Positions 30,273 through 40,027 of a DNA stretch of 64,000 nt are shown piece after piece. The position numbers and the translations under genes are program-made. Under the pieces are notes generated by a model. The model was not told where the DNA came from, made no database searches, and was given only the letters and a program-made list of their open reading frames with translations. Numbering within the stretch: the stretch's first letter is position 1; each line of letters begins with the position of its first letter. Source of the stretch: Acrasis kona (taxonomy: Eukaryota; Heterolobosea; Eutetramitea; Acrasida; Acrasidae); contig JAOPGA020000467.1 in assembly GCA_026419775.2 (NCBI GenBank), forward strand, positions 62,001 through 126,000. The letters are read 5' to 3'.

Positions 30273-31877
30273 ATGGTTACGAGTGCACCTGAAAGCAATG
30301 TGAGTTTTTCAAAGGGGCCAGACAAGAGTCACTTAAGCATGTATAATACTACATACTATAACCACTATCCAGAACACTACAGTTCTTTCAGCAACTCGTC
30401 CCCTAGTCGTAAACAAACAAAGTCTGGTTATCACAGTAACACATTACCATTTGAACCGCAAGTTGCACCTCCTCCAGAAAGGTTGTCTCATAGTTCTTCG
30501 GAAATTCATCAAAGCAACTTGAGAAGACACAAACTTGTTGACATTGAATATGACGAAGCCATTACCACAAGTTTGAGCAAAGCTAGCTACAAGTCAGAAA
30601 ATTCTATACTTAATGAGAAGGACGACGGGAGGAAGCTAATCGATACTTTAGGAACAATTAAAGATAGTAAGGAACCAGTTAACTACATCAATTCAAGCAC
30701 TGGATATGTTAATAACTACGATGGGTTCAGAAGCGCCAAGGCGCCTAGAGAAAGAAGTCCACTTCACAAGGAAGTTCTAAGGAGAATGAAGATTAGCGAT
30801 CCAATTAACGCTGAGAATGGAGGGTTGGGTCCAAGTGATATGAGCACTACCAACAAAACCTTTCATGACCCTAAACCAATTGCTGACAGCAGGTTGCCAA
30901 CAAGTTACAACGAATTCTCTGACAGTAAACCAACAAATACCAGATTCGCTGGCGGCTTCGATGTGAATAGAAGGCTAACTAAGGTTGCATCAGTGGGAAC
31001 TACAGAAATTTCTTATGAATCACTACCACCTCATTTAGACCCAAAAGATACATTCAAAACGACGTATAAAACTTTTCACACAAATGATCAGCACATGCCA
31101 ACAAAATTTTACCGTAGACAACATCACGGAATGGATCATATATCACCAACAGAGGATGTGAAAATAATGAAGGAGACCAGATCAAGACATAGGGACGGGA
31201 CAACATCATACTCAAATTCGGAATTCGCAGTTGGATCAACTGACCGTGTAATTAAAGAAACCACTAAGGAAAAGCTATTTGATGACTCCATGATTCACCC
31301 GAAACTCATGAGCAAAATGAGGTATAAGGATCCCATCGAGCACGACAACTATGCAAGAAAAGACACGATGAACAGTACATACAATTGCACCATCAACGAT
31401 AAATCAATCACATATCCCAATCACGAACCTCAAGACATTGTAGACGGATTAAACTCAACAGCAAAGAAATTCCATCAAGGTGGTTACACTATAAACAACA
31501 AGTGCGCCGTTGAGGAGAAGATCAAGGACAGTCATGTTACCGAGAACAAACACATTCAACGAGATCTAAGCAAGTCCATCTATTCAAAGTCTTTTGAACA
31601 CCCTCATGATGTAACAGATCCAAACACAACCAACCTTCCATCATTCAACCAAACGGCCTTTTCTCGTATCAGAAAGCCAAACCCACCCTTTATGTCCTCC
31701 ACAAACAATTACGGTCCATACAAGGTTTCTGAGATGATGATGGATGATAAAAAAGTATTAGATAGTGCACACTCAACCGTCCAGCAAATCATGAAAAGGA
31801 GAGATCCTGCCGTCTATGGTGACTCTGTTCTCGGAGACAAATTGTATCAAAAAGACCGCACTCTGAGAGGTTTTTAA
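30273..31877 (+). CDS. Hypothetical Ser/Thr/Asn-rich protein
   Basis: 534 residues from ATG 30273, no intron. Low-complexity, hydrophilic, with many Ser, Thr, Asn, Tyr and His residues and no signal peptide or membrane segment. Short related phrases recur: TTYYNHY, TTYKTFHTND, NKTFHDPK, NSTYNCTIND. These could be degenerate repeats, as seen in microtubule-associated proteins, but I do not recognise the family. The downstream poly(A) region is short; the next minus-strand gene begins 20 bp further on. Confidence 0.7.
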   Translation: MVTSAPESNVSFSKGPDKSHLSMYNTTYYNHYPEHYSSFSNSSPSRKQTKSGYHSNTLPFEPQVAPPPERLSHSSSEIHQSNLRRHKLVDIEYDEAITTSLSKASYKSENSILNEKDDGRKLIDTLGTIKDSKEPVNYINSSTGYVNNYDGFRSAKAPRERSPLHKEVLRRMKISDPINAENGGLGPSDMSTTNKTFHDPKPIADSRLPTSYNEFSDSKPTNTRFAGGFDVNRRLTKVASVGTTEISYESLPPHLDPKDTFKTTYKTFHTNDQHMPTKFYRRQHHGMDHISPTEDVKIMKETRSRHRDGTTSYSNSEFAVGSTDRVIKETTKEKLFDDSMIHPKLMSKMRYKDPIEHDNYARKDTMNSTYNCTINDKSITYPNHEPQDIVDGLNSTAKKFHQGGYTINNKCAVEEKIKDSHVTENKHIQRDLSKSIYSKSFEHPHDVTDPNTTNLPSFNQTAFSRIRKPNPPFMSSTNNYGPYKVSEMMMDDKKVLDSAHSTVQQIMKRRDPAVYGDSVLGDKLYQKDRTLRGF

Positions 31878-31897
31878 AAATAGATGTATGTATTGTA

Positions 31898-32626
31898 TTA
31901 AAATAGTTTTACAAAAAATAGTAAAATAGAACAGATGATGGCAAACACAATGTTAAAAGTTCTTGACTCTTTTACAGCCTTTTGAAATACTCTGTCAGCT
32001 TCTTGTTTAAAGTGTTCGATGCTGTTGCGGTTGCTGATTACATAATCTGCCTTTTCAATCTTTTTTATTAATGGCATTTGTGAGTTGACTCGGTTTTGAG
32101 CGTCCTCTTGTGTTAAATTGTTACGTTCTGTTAACCATTTTAATTGATTTTCTTCTGATGTCTCGACCACTATAATCTTGCTGCAAAGCAAAGAGAACCA
32201 ATATGTCTCGTATAAGAGAGGAGCGTCGACAATAACAATAGGTTCGGAGTCACTGGATGAAAATAAATCTTTGATTCTCCAATGTTTTAATATGGAGCTT
32301 AACATTTCTTTTAAAATGTATCCGTGAGTTGCTTTGTTGATCATTCGGCGAACGTGTTGATGCTCAAAAACTAGCTTGCCGAGCAGTGGTCGATTGACGG
32401 TTCCATCTTGATTTAAAACGTCGATGTGTTTTTGGGTTACAGGATCACGGTAGGTTTTTTCGAAGTAATCAACAACTGTTTTGTACGGTTTATTACCAGG
32501 GTCAAGACCCGACCTGGCAATGAGATCCGCATCTACAATATATACGTTTGGATAATTATCTAATATGTGCCTGCTGCATACCGATTTACCGCACGAAATT
32601 CCTCCTGTTAGTCCTATTACCTTCAT
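31898..32626 (-). CDS. Dephospho-CoA kinase with C-terminal membrane anchor
   Basis: 242 residues from ATG 32626; the open frame upstream begins only at a TTG. The P-loop GGISCGKS lies at residues 8-15, and the DADLIAR motif (CoA substrate site) and the region VDAPLLYE match CoaE. It makes CoA from dephospho-CoA with ATP. The last 20 residues form a hydrophobic helix (NIVFAIICSILLFFVKLF), so the enzyme could be tail-anchored to a membrane, which is unusual for the bacterial enzyme; eukaryotic DCAKD-type proteins can be membrane-associated. Core identification is firm. The role of the anchor is inferred. Confidence 0.9.
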   Translation of the reverse strand: MKVIGLTGGISCGKSVCSRHILDNYPNVYIVDADLIARSGLDPGNKPYKTVVDYFEKTYRDPVTQKHIDVLNQDGTVNRPLLGKLVFEHQHVRRMINKATHGYILKEMLSSILKHWRIKDLFSSSDSEPIVIVDAPLLYETYWFSLLCSKIIVVETSEENQLKWLTERNNLTQEDAQNRVNSQMPLIKKIEKADYVISNRNSIEHFKQEADRVFQKAVKESRTFNIVFAIICSILLFFVKLF

Positions 32627-32699
32627 TTTCGGATTGAGTCTTTGTAAAAGGTCCAACAACAGGGTAGAAAATTTTGTCGATACAGTATTTTAAAGTGAT

Positions 32700-33263
32700 T
32701 TATTCTACAATAATTGGCTCATCAAACGAAATACCATTCTCAAGTAGATAAGCCATCTCCTTCTTGATGGACACTATTCTCACCACACCAATAATAAACA
32801 AAGCAATGAATACAATTGCATTTACAAACATACAAACAAGGGCAAGTGTCTGCGCTAGTGCAACCACCCAAATATTAAGACCGCACATAATTACTCCCAC
32901 AATTAGAATTATGGATGTAAAGGCGATAGTCACGTAGTACCTTAGTGATAGTGTAAAGGAATCGCCAGTAAAAGCGAAACCTAATACCAGAACAGGAACA
33001 ACTATAAGCATTGAATAACATAAATTAACCCTTCTTGGTATGTCCACAACAGTGTCGCTTAACGAAGCGAACAATATAATAAATAGGAATTGTATGATGA
33101 TGTGAGCAAAGCATGCCCACCGCATGGTATTATCCATTCTTCTTCTCCAAGCAGACGGAACTGATTCTGGAGTGCGGTCCGCATGCTCGTCCATATTGGG
33201 CATCATATCCATTTGTGTGATGTTGGTCATGTGAGTTTCCGAGTCCCTTTCATCGTTGTCCAT
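32700..33263 (-). CDS. Four-helix membrane protein, unknown
   Basis: 187 residues from ATG 33263. A hydrophilic N terminus with many Asp, Met and Thr is followed by four membrane helices (about 52-72, 82-102, 110-130 and 140-165) and a short cytosolic tail with FDEPIIVE. No family recognised; topology resembles tetraspan or MARVEL-type proteins only in outline. The stop TAA overlaps the poly(A) signal (AATAAA at 32699-32704 on the minus strand). Confidence 0.72.
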   Translation of the reverse strand: MDNDERDSETHMTNITQMDMMPNMDEHADRTPESVPSAWRRRMDNTMRWACFAHIIIQFLFIILFASLSDTVVDIPRRVNLCYSMLIVVPVLVLGFAFTGDSFTLSLRYYVTIAFTSIILIVGVIMCGLNIWVVALAQTLALVCMFVNAIVFIALFIIGVVRIVSIKKEMAYLLENGISFDEPIIVE

Positions 33264-33458
33264 TTGTGTGACGCTTGATTCGGCAAGTTTTGTAATTCAT
33301 TCAAGCCAACTTTCCTTGTATCATAAAATCCTAAGGCGGAAATGAAATCATCTGTTTGTGCTGTAACTTCAACACCATTTACTAGACGAGTTTCGAAGAT
33401 AAGGAATTACTCATTCAAAAGAAAACGTACATATTAGAGTCAACTCGAAGTTCAAAAC

Positions 33459-34304
33459 ATGAACATTCACAACAAGCAGAACGACAGTGCAGCCTGCCTT
33501 GAAGCCATCACAAACTTGATTAATGACGAGCAATCAATATACCACAACAAGTTGATGGTAGTCACATTGGGTGGCTCCAGGTTATACAACACCGCACTGA
33601 CAGAGAGCAATGATGTTGACATAAACGCAATATACATTTGTGACACTGAGGATATTCTAGGAATCGACGAGATGAGGAAGAAGCACTTTGTCCAGTCGAT
33701 AAGCAATACTTCAGATAAGAACAGACTCGAAGGTGTTGATGATTTCGTAGTGTACGAACTGAGCAGATTTGTTCATTTATTAATCACTGGTAACCCTTCT
33801 CCAATAGACATTTTGTTCGGCTGCAAAGACTCTCTACACGTTACACTTGATTCCACTTCTGAGACAGAATGGTCAGAGATTTTTAAAATCAGAAATCAGT
33901 TTCTAACAAAAGAGTTGGTCAAGAACATGGTAGGGTATGCCAAGTCCCAAATGAATGTCGCCATAAAACGGAAAGAACAGCAAGATCATGTACACTCAAT
34001 AAAATCACTTTATCACGGTGTTAGAATTCTTATGGAAGCGTCGAGAATACTCGACGGAAATGAACCTTGCATAAGATTTCAACAAGACGACCCAAACTTG
34101 ACCAAAATTCTAAAAATTAGATCGGGTTCATTGTGTTTTGAGCAGGGAAGGGATTTGTATCAAGATTTGAGCGAACAAATAAAAAACAAGTCTTGCATTC
34201 TACCAGATGTAGTGTCGGACGAAACAAAACAATGGTTACATGATTGGATGATTCGGTTAAGACTATCCAGGTTAAGATACAAACCAGCTAATAAAAGTAA
34301 TTGA
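33459..34304 (+). CDS. Nucleotidyltransferase-superfamily protein, RlaP/PF10127-like
   Basis: 281 residues, no intron. The strand-loop LGGSRLYNTALTESNDVDINAIY has the GS-x(8-13)-D-x-D pattern of the polymerase-beta nucleotidyltransferase fold. The residues around IDILFGCKD supply the expected third acidic position. The helical C-terminal half (YHGVRILMEASRIL) also fits the PF10127 group (RlaP, linked to RNA ligases in phages and bacteria). Substrate and role in a eukaryote are unknown. A phage or bacterial source is possible. Base composition does not stand out from neighbours. Confidence 0.65.
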   Translation: MNIHNKQNDSAACLEAITNLINDEQSIYHNKLMVVTLGGSRLYNTALTESNDVDINAIYICDTEDILGIDEMRKKHFVQSISNTSDKNRLEGVDDFVVYELSRFVHLLITGNPSPIDILFGCKDSLHVTLDSTSETEWSEIFKIRNQFLTKELVKNMVGYAKSQMNVAIKRKEQQDHVHSIKSLYHGVRILMEASRILDGNEPCIRFQQDDPNLTKILKIRSGSLCFEQGRDLYQDLSEQIKNKSCILPDVVSDETKQWLHDWMIRLRLSRLRYKPANKSN

Positions 34305-34414
34305 AACATGTTTTTTTGTAAATGTTTTATAAGAGCGAGCGTCTAGAGTGATTAAAATGAAAATTTTTATGTCTTGTGTCCCAGTGTATATAATAAATTG
34401 ATATATTTGAAAGA

Positions 34415-34844
34415 TTATTCTTGCCTGTAGAAAAGCTCGGGATGTTCCGTAAGTTTTGAGTGATTTTTGATGATCTAAAATGGTTGGTTTAATGAATGGA
34501 ATAGTAAAGCGTACCTCGGGATGGAGATGTGGATTCCTTAAGTATGAAGTACCTCCAGGGTATTCTATATTCTTGTATGGTTCTCCGTTACGTAGTTTTG
34601 CCAACCAGAAATACGCTCTATCAACTAAGAAGTCTAGTTGTTCTGGGTTTGTTTCATTTTTATTTTCCTCAAACTCGGCACGCACTCTGCGGGCTTCCCT
34701 GCATAGTGTGTCACGGTCGCAATGGTCGGAGAGGGCACGCAGTGTTCTTCTATATAACAGGAAATTACGGTGGTGCTGTTTTAAAAACCTCTCCGAATAC
34801 ATCACAGCCACATCGACTGCCACAGGCTTCAATGGCACAATCAT
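34415..34844 (-). CDS. NDUFB9: Complex I subunit NDUFB9 (B22), LYR protein
   Basis: Minus-strand exons 34844-34515 and 34474-34415 (40-nt intron), 129 residues. The LYR motif (FLLYRRTLRAL) and the following ARRVRAEFEENKNETNPEQ match NDUFB9, as does the C-terminal PGGTSY. The short last exon restores a terminal helix and a stop. NDUFB9 is an accessory subunit of mitochondrial NADH dehydrogenase in the membrane arm and binds acyl carrier protein through the LYR. Without the intron the frame would run on with unrelated hydrophobic sequence, which supports splicing. Confidence 0.92.
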
Positions 34845-34985
34845 GTTTTCAACGGTTGAGTAGAAATTATTGTAAAAGAAAACTCTTTATGTAGTTGTTT
34901 TGTACAAAAAATTAAAGTGTCATATATTTTTTGGCCCCTCCGACTCTTATTTGAAAGAACAAAGATTTGAAGATCTTTATAAATC

Positions 34986-36697
34986 TTATTGTGTTTTGCA
35001 AGTTTTTCTTGGAGAACTTTTGTCTGGCCGAGGAGGGGTGCTATTCCTCCGGATAGGTTTCGGCTTTTCTTCGGATCTTCTTGTTACGGTTGGTGTGTTC
35101 CTTGATACCAAGGCAGCTGCATGACCCTCCGCACAAAAAACGTGACTCACTCGCTTTCCAAGTAGCTCAGTTATTATTTGAGGTGTATCCGCATGTTCTC
35201 TATGATTTAATCCAAGTTCACCTTTTGAATTTCGTCCCCTGGAAATCATGAAATAAACAAACAAAATAAATACTTACCAGGCATAAAGTTTTCCTTCATT
35301 ATCAACTGCGTAATAGCAGTGGTCTCCACAAGATACAGAAGTGATAACACGACCTCTTGCACTGATTTCCCTGACTAATTTTGGCGTTGAAACTCCACCA
35401 CCCCATGTAAAAACTTTCCCTTTCCCTATGGCGATATTGCAGTCAGCATAAACGTCTACATCGTCTACGTCGAGTATGTATGGTCCTTCCGTGATGGTTA
35501 ATCTCTCTTTACACTCTTTCGATTGAGGATTGCCTAGTTGGCCCTGACTGTTGTCTCCGAAACTTCTCATTGTTCTGTCTTCAAGAAGAACCAATGTATG
35601 ACTGTTGCCAATTGCAATTTTTCTTACATTCTCATTTATAGGAACCGATGTAGGCGAGTGGCGATCTATTTTATCACCTAAACCAAGCTGTCCAAAGGCA
35701 TTTGACCCCCTTAACTTTTAGCACAAAAAAAATAATGAAAATACCATGCATATAGTTCGTTGTCAACAACTGCGAAACTAGAGCCACTGTTCCCAACCTT
35801 TTCATTGTTTGTCTTGCCATTGTGACCACCTCCTGCATAGATATTTAATAAAGAATTTGAACTCAGGTCAGTAATTTCCGACCATGTAGTACATTTATCT
35901 TGGTTCGAAATTCCACATTGCCCGCATTCATTGCTCCCTATAAAAGTAAAAAATCTGATCATAATGACAAACCTATCGCAGAAATCTTTATTCCTGAGGA
36001 ATCTAAAGATGACATTAATAAATGATGAGCTCCGGTGGCGATTTGAAGTAAGTTAGATCCATCCCTTAAATTTACTCTATCCGATAAGACTTCATTTAAA
36101 ACTTCAGGCTCATCCGATCTTTTGCAAACGATAATTTCGTCTTCACTAGACCCATTGTTGAAGACGACCATACCAAAATTCCTACATAGCTTAACATTTA
36201 CGATAGTGTGGTTCGCTTGTGGCTTAGGTGGAACATATAATTTGGGGACTGTAACGGATCCAAAACTTGTATCAAATGGTGATTTATATCCCCAATAATA
36301 GAGGTCATACTCTCCACCCCAATCCATCGCTTTGACGCTGAAAAGCAGAGAAGCATCTTGTTTATCTTTTAACGCTATTTCATGGAACATTGTTTTGTGT
36401 TTATAAAGTTCTTGTTCATCTAGAGTCACCTCCGCCTCCGCTAACTTTCTACCAGTTTTCGCGTCTTTCAAAGCGAATTCAATGTCCAGCCTCAAGCTTG
36501 CAAGTTCGAACTCCATCTGATTTTGAGGAACATATTTAGCTGAACCAATGTTTACACACTGTATTTTTGAACCTCCTATCTTAGCTTCTATTTTAAATGC
36601 TGTGTTTTGGGACAATTTCAGGTTCTGCAAGTTTAGATCTAAATCCAACGTACCAACTTACATTACATCGCAATATACATAGTTGCAGGCCGACCAT
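34986..36697 (-). CDS. C2-like domain plus RCC1-repeat protein
   Basis: Minus-strand exons 36697-36662, 36624-35973, 35937-35745, 35709-35278 and 35238-34986; introns of 37, 35, 35 and 39 nt; 521 residues. The N-terminal 120 residues look like a C2 sandwich (MVGLQLCILRCNNLKLSQN..., then FELASLRLDIEFALKDA and YKHKTMFHEIALKD). RCC1-type blades follow (GSNECGQCGISN, YAWGSNAFGQLGLGDK, SFGDNSQGQLGN, YAWGRNSKGELGLNH), each ending near a YAW or FTW turn. The C terminus is basic and Pro-rich. RCC1 propellers act as exchange factors or protein scaffolds, and C2 domains bind lipid. The pairing suggests a membrane-recruited scaffold. No HECT domain is seen. Confidence 0.8.
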
Positions 36698-36939
36698 AAA
36701 TGTTATCCACCAGTATTCGCGCTATTATACAAAATTGTAAAATCAAGGAAATACCCAACAAACCCGAATACAGCACGTGTCAAAATAATAAAAAGATATC
36801 AATCGGTAGGCACAACAGAGCTACACGTGTAGCAAGAGCATGCTAGAGAACGAATATTGGAAAAACAAATATTTGTATTTTTACTACTACAGAGTGATCA
36901 AGTTGACAAACCACATATACTCAAACATCAACATAATTT

Positions 36940-39121
36940 CTATTTATTATGCAATTTTTTATTCATCAATGCCTTGTTAAAATGTTCTAGATTGACTACG
37001 TTAGATTTGATGTCCTGCCTCAAGGCCTCCATCGCTGCTTCTCGACATAGGAATGCTAAATCAGCGCCAGTCATACCTTGTGTTTGTTCGGCAACAACAT
37101 TCAAATCTACATGGGGATCTAACGGTATGGGATGATCTGCAACACCATCCCCAAATTTAATACATGACTGTAAAATTAATAGACGATCACGAGTTGTAGG
37201 GTAGCCTAATTCTATCAAATGGTCAAGTCGACCTGGTCTCATTACAGCAGAATCTATATTTTCTTTTCTATTAGTGCAGCCAACAATAAAGACATTTCTT
37301 CTAGACTTGATACCATCCATTTCGTTCAGTAATTGACTCAATGCTCTGGAAGAGGTCCCTCCATCGCCGTCGCCTTGTTCGTCTCTACGTGGTGCGATGG
37401 CATCAATTTCATCAAACACAATCACACAGGGTTCTAACTTTCTGGCACGATCGAACAAGTCTCTGATTTGGGACTCTGTTTCACCAGTGTACTTACTGAA
37501 CAATTCTGTACACTTGATGCTCAAGTAACTCATTCCACCAAGAGAAGCAAGAGATCTAACAAGAGTGGTTTTACCGCAACCTGAGGGACCAAAGAGAAGA
37601 ATGCCGCAACTTAATGGAAGATTTAATCTTAAAAAGTCATCAGTGCGTTTTAAAGGCCAATACATTAATTCACGACACCGTTGGGAGGCAGATTCATAGC
37701 CTGCAAATTTATCAGGATATTTGTGGGATTCATTTTGATCGGCTTCTAATAGTTGAGACGGCTTCACAACGCGTAGAGCATATTCAAAGTCGGACCACTG
37801 TGCATCTTTTGGTTGGCCGTTACAACATAAAACTCTCATTTGAGCCAAACGAAACAGTCGTTCAAGATCTCTGCCAACAAAACCAGGTGTAAATGTGTTT
37901 ATTTTATCAACCAAGTCGATATTCATGTTACATTTATTTATCATGATTTGTATAATGGAAGACCTGCTGTGATGGTTGGGTACAGGTATGTAAAGTTCAC
38001 GTTCAAGGCGACCTGAGGATCTAAGACGGGAGTCAATGGCGTTGACACTTCTTGTGGCACAAATCAAGGCTGCACGTGTGCATTTGTGGACTTGCTCAAA
38101 AAGTGAATGTAGAAGCATGTGAAATGGACTTGACTCTGAGTGATAGTCTTCTCCTAATAGATCCATGTCATCTATCATGACTAGAAAAGGCTCTTCTGGT
38201 AATGTGATGTCTTTAATGTGTGTTGAGTTCAATAAAAGTACATTAATGCCAGTGGACATGTATTCCTCTGCTAAAAGTCTATTCAAGATTAGTGGAAGTT
38301 TTAAAAGTTTAGGCTTACTTTAGTAACAATGACTTTCCTGTCCCTTCAACACCCCACATTAACATTGTTCTTGGCACCTTAAGACCAGTATCAAAATCAT
38401 CATTATAGAGAGAATCTAAAAGAACAAGTATTTGTTTAATCTGATCGTCGAGACCTCCTATGGATGATCTGACCTTATTCCACAGTGTCTTGTGATCCTC
38501 ATCAATGCGTAATTTTTTATTGAAACTATCTGATAAATCTTGGTCCTCCCCAAGCCTAACTGTTATACTTGTGCTGAGGTCAATAAGTACTGGATCATCA
38601 ATTTCATTTTCTCCTTGTTTGACTTTGGATACTTGAAAGGCGAACTTTTCACCCAAGAAATCAAACGTAATTAGACAACGGTTCATAACAGTTCGGTTTG
38701 CGAGTTTTCTTTTAACAGTAGATTCGACCCATGAACCATCTTGTGGAAAAGGTTTTGCAAACAAACACTTCTCTCGTGTTGTTCCAATGTAATTCAAAGT
38801 TCTTTCGAGCGTGTTTGGCTTCTTTGCTCCCGAGTCTAATAACGTGATGGTGCAGCTTGTCGCACTCAATGTGGTATTTTGAATAATAGATGTTTGCAAT
38901 GGAGTTTTCAAGTAATTTGCAATGAATGGACTTAATTTTGACTGCCCATCGCACAGACTCTGCTCTGGTCGTGCTTCAAGCACAATAATCTTGTTATCTT
39001 CTGTGTTGACTGTTAACGTTGCGTAGTATTTAACGCCCTTTTTCGGATCGAAGAACGAGGGAGCCAGGTGAATCACATCATCATTGACTTGGTCGGATGT
39101 CAAAATTGTGTTAACATTCAT
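36940..39121 (-). CDS. Two-domain AAA ATPase, AFG2/SPATA5-like
   Basis: Minus-strand exons 39121-38319 and 38278-36940 (40-nt intron), 713 residues. An N-terminal domain of about 230 residues precedes D1 (GVEGTGKS; Walker B FLVMIDDMDLL, Asp in place of the catalytic Glu) and D2 (GPSGCGKT; Walker B VIVFDEIDAI; ALSQLLNEMDG; arginine-finger region SAVMRPGRLD). D2 is intact, so D1 is likely an ATP-binding but weakly hydrolysing ring. The family is Cdc48-like, nearest AFG2/SPATA5, with SPATA5L1 possible; these remodel pre-60S particles. The AATAAA signal encodes the last Asn-Lys before TAG. The start lies 18 bp from the divergent gene. Confidence 0.8.
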
Positions 39122-39139
39122 TGTAATAGTAAACCAAAT
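39122..39139. promoter_or_regulatory. 18-bp interval between divergent start codons
   Basis: The ATG at 39121 (minus) and the ATG at 39140 (plus) leave 18 bp for both 5' UTRs. At least one promoter must lie inside the opposite gene, or the plus gene uses a later ATG (39176). Confidence 0.6.
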
Positions 39140-39799
39140 ATGAAGAACCCAAAGACAAGGTCACTGCCATTAGATATGCGTTCGCCGTATAATTTAGAGG
39201 AGGTTCAAGAGTACCTTGTAGTATATTATCAAACAATGTTCGTACCATTATGTGTAATTATATTAGCATGTACTCTTGCAATAGAAAATCCTTATTATTT
39301 ATTTTTGGGCATTTGTGTGGCCTCGGTCCCACTTTTGTTCTTAACCTACAAAAAACTACCATTCTTATACATTGTACATTTGTTGTCATTGGGTGTATGG
39401 ATAGCCATAATAACAAGAACAAGAAACCACTATTACCCACCTGAACAATCTTTGCCAAAATCAGTTGCTATCATCCCCAGTAATATGATCTCCAATTATG
39501 GATTTACAATACAAATACCTCATGGACACACTCATGAGTCGATAGAGCAGCTTGTTGATTTGGATTATGATCCAATTGATCACTCAAAGCTTGCTTTTGC
39601 CTCCATTTCAGGCTACGATTATCCATGTGTTCTGGTCAAGAACCACTACTACATCATTAAACCTGCACATAGATTATTTTGTGATATTGCCAGAGTTGAT
39701 GTTGAGGATGGAACCTTCACAATGAACATCAATGGCAGAGTAAAGAGTCAAAAAACTTTAGAGCTTTACACTTTTCTGTCTAACGTGATGAATAAATAA
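39140..39799 (+). CDS. Hypothetical protein with three membrane segments
   Basis: 219 residues from ATG 39140 (the longer frame begins at a GTG). A 30-residue polar start is followed by hydrophobic segments (FVPLCVIILACTLAI, YLFLGICVASVPLLFL, FLYIVHLLSLGVWIAII) and a C-terminal soluble domain of about 120 residues with two similar strands (YDYPCVLVKNHYYII; FTMNINGRV). No family recognised. AATAAA encodes the last Asn-Lys directly before TAA (39791-39799). Confidence 0.65.
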   Translation: MKNPKTRSLPLDMRSPYNLEEVQEYLVVYYQTMFVPLCVIILACTLAIENPYYLFLGICVASVPLLFLTYKKLPFLYIVHLLSLGVWIAIITRTRNHYYPPEQSLPKSVAIIPSNMISNYGFTIQIPHGHTHESIEQLVDLDYDPIDHSKLAFASISGYDYPCVLVKNHYYIIKPAHRLFCDIARVDVEDGTFTMNINGRVKSQKTLELYTFLSNVMNK

Positions 39800-40027
39800 T
39801 AACAATAAATTAAATAAATGTAATAACGATTGCGGTGTAATTAGAGGTGCATTTCTACTTGTTATCCATCAACCGTCCTCGATGGAATCGATAACTGATC
39901 AAATAAAAGTAAGTTATTCAGGTTGATTCCATCTTTGTAGTTTGAATCCATATATGGGATCAACCGAAAAATTGGAGGTAATAAATTGAAAGTGTAAATC
40001 CTGTTGATGAATTAGAAACAATCAAAC

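Noticed and set aside
36634-36670. 28-nt intron alternative at the start of the C2-RCC1 gene
   Set aside because: A 37-nt intron with GTAAGT...CAG fits the same frame and the usual size, so it was preferred.
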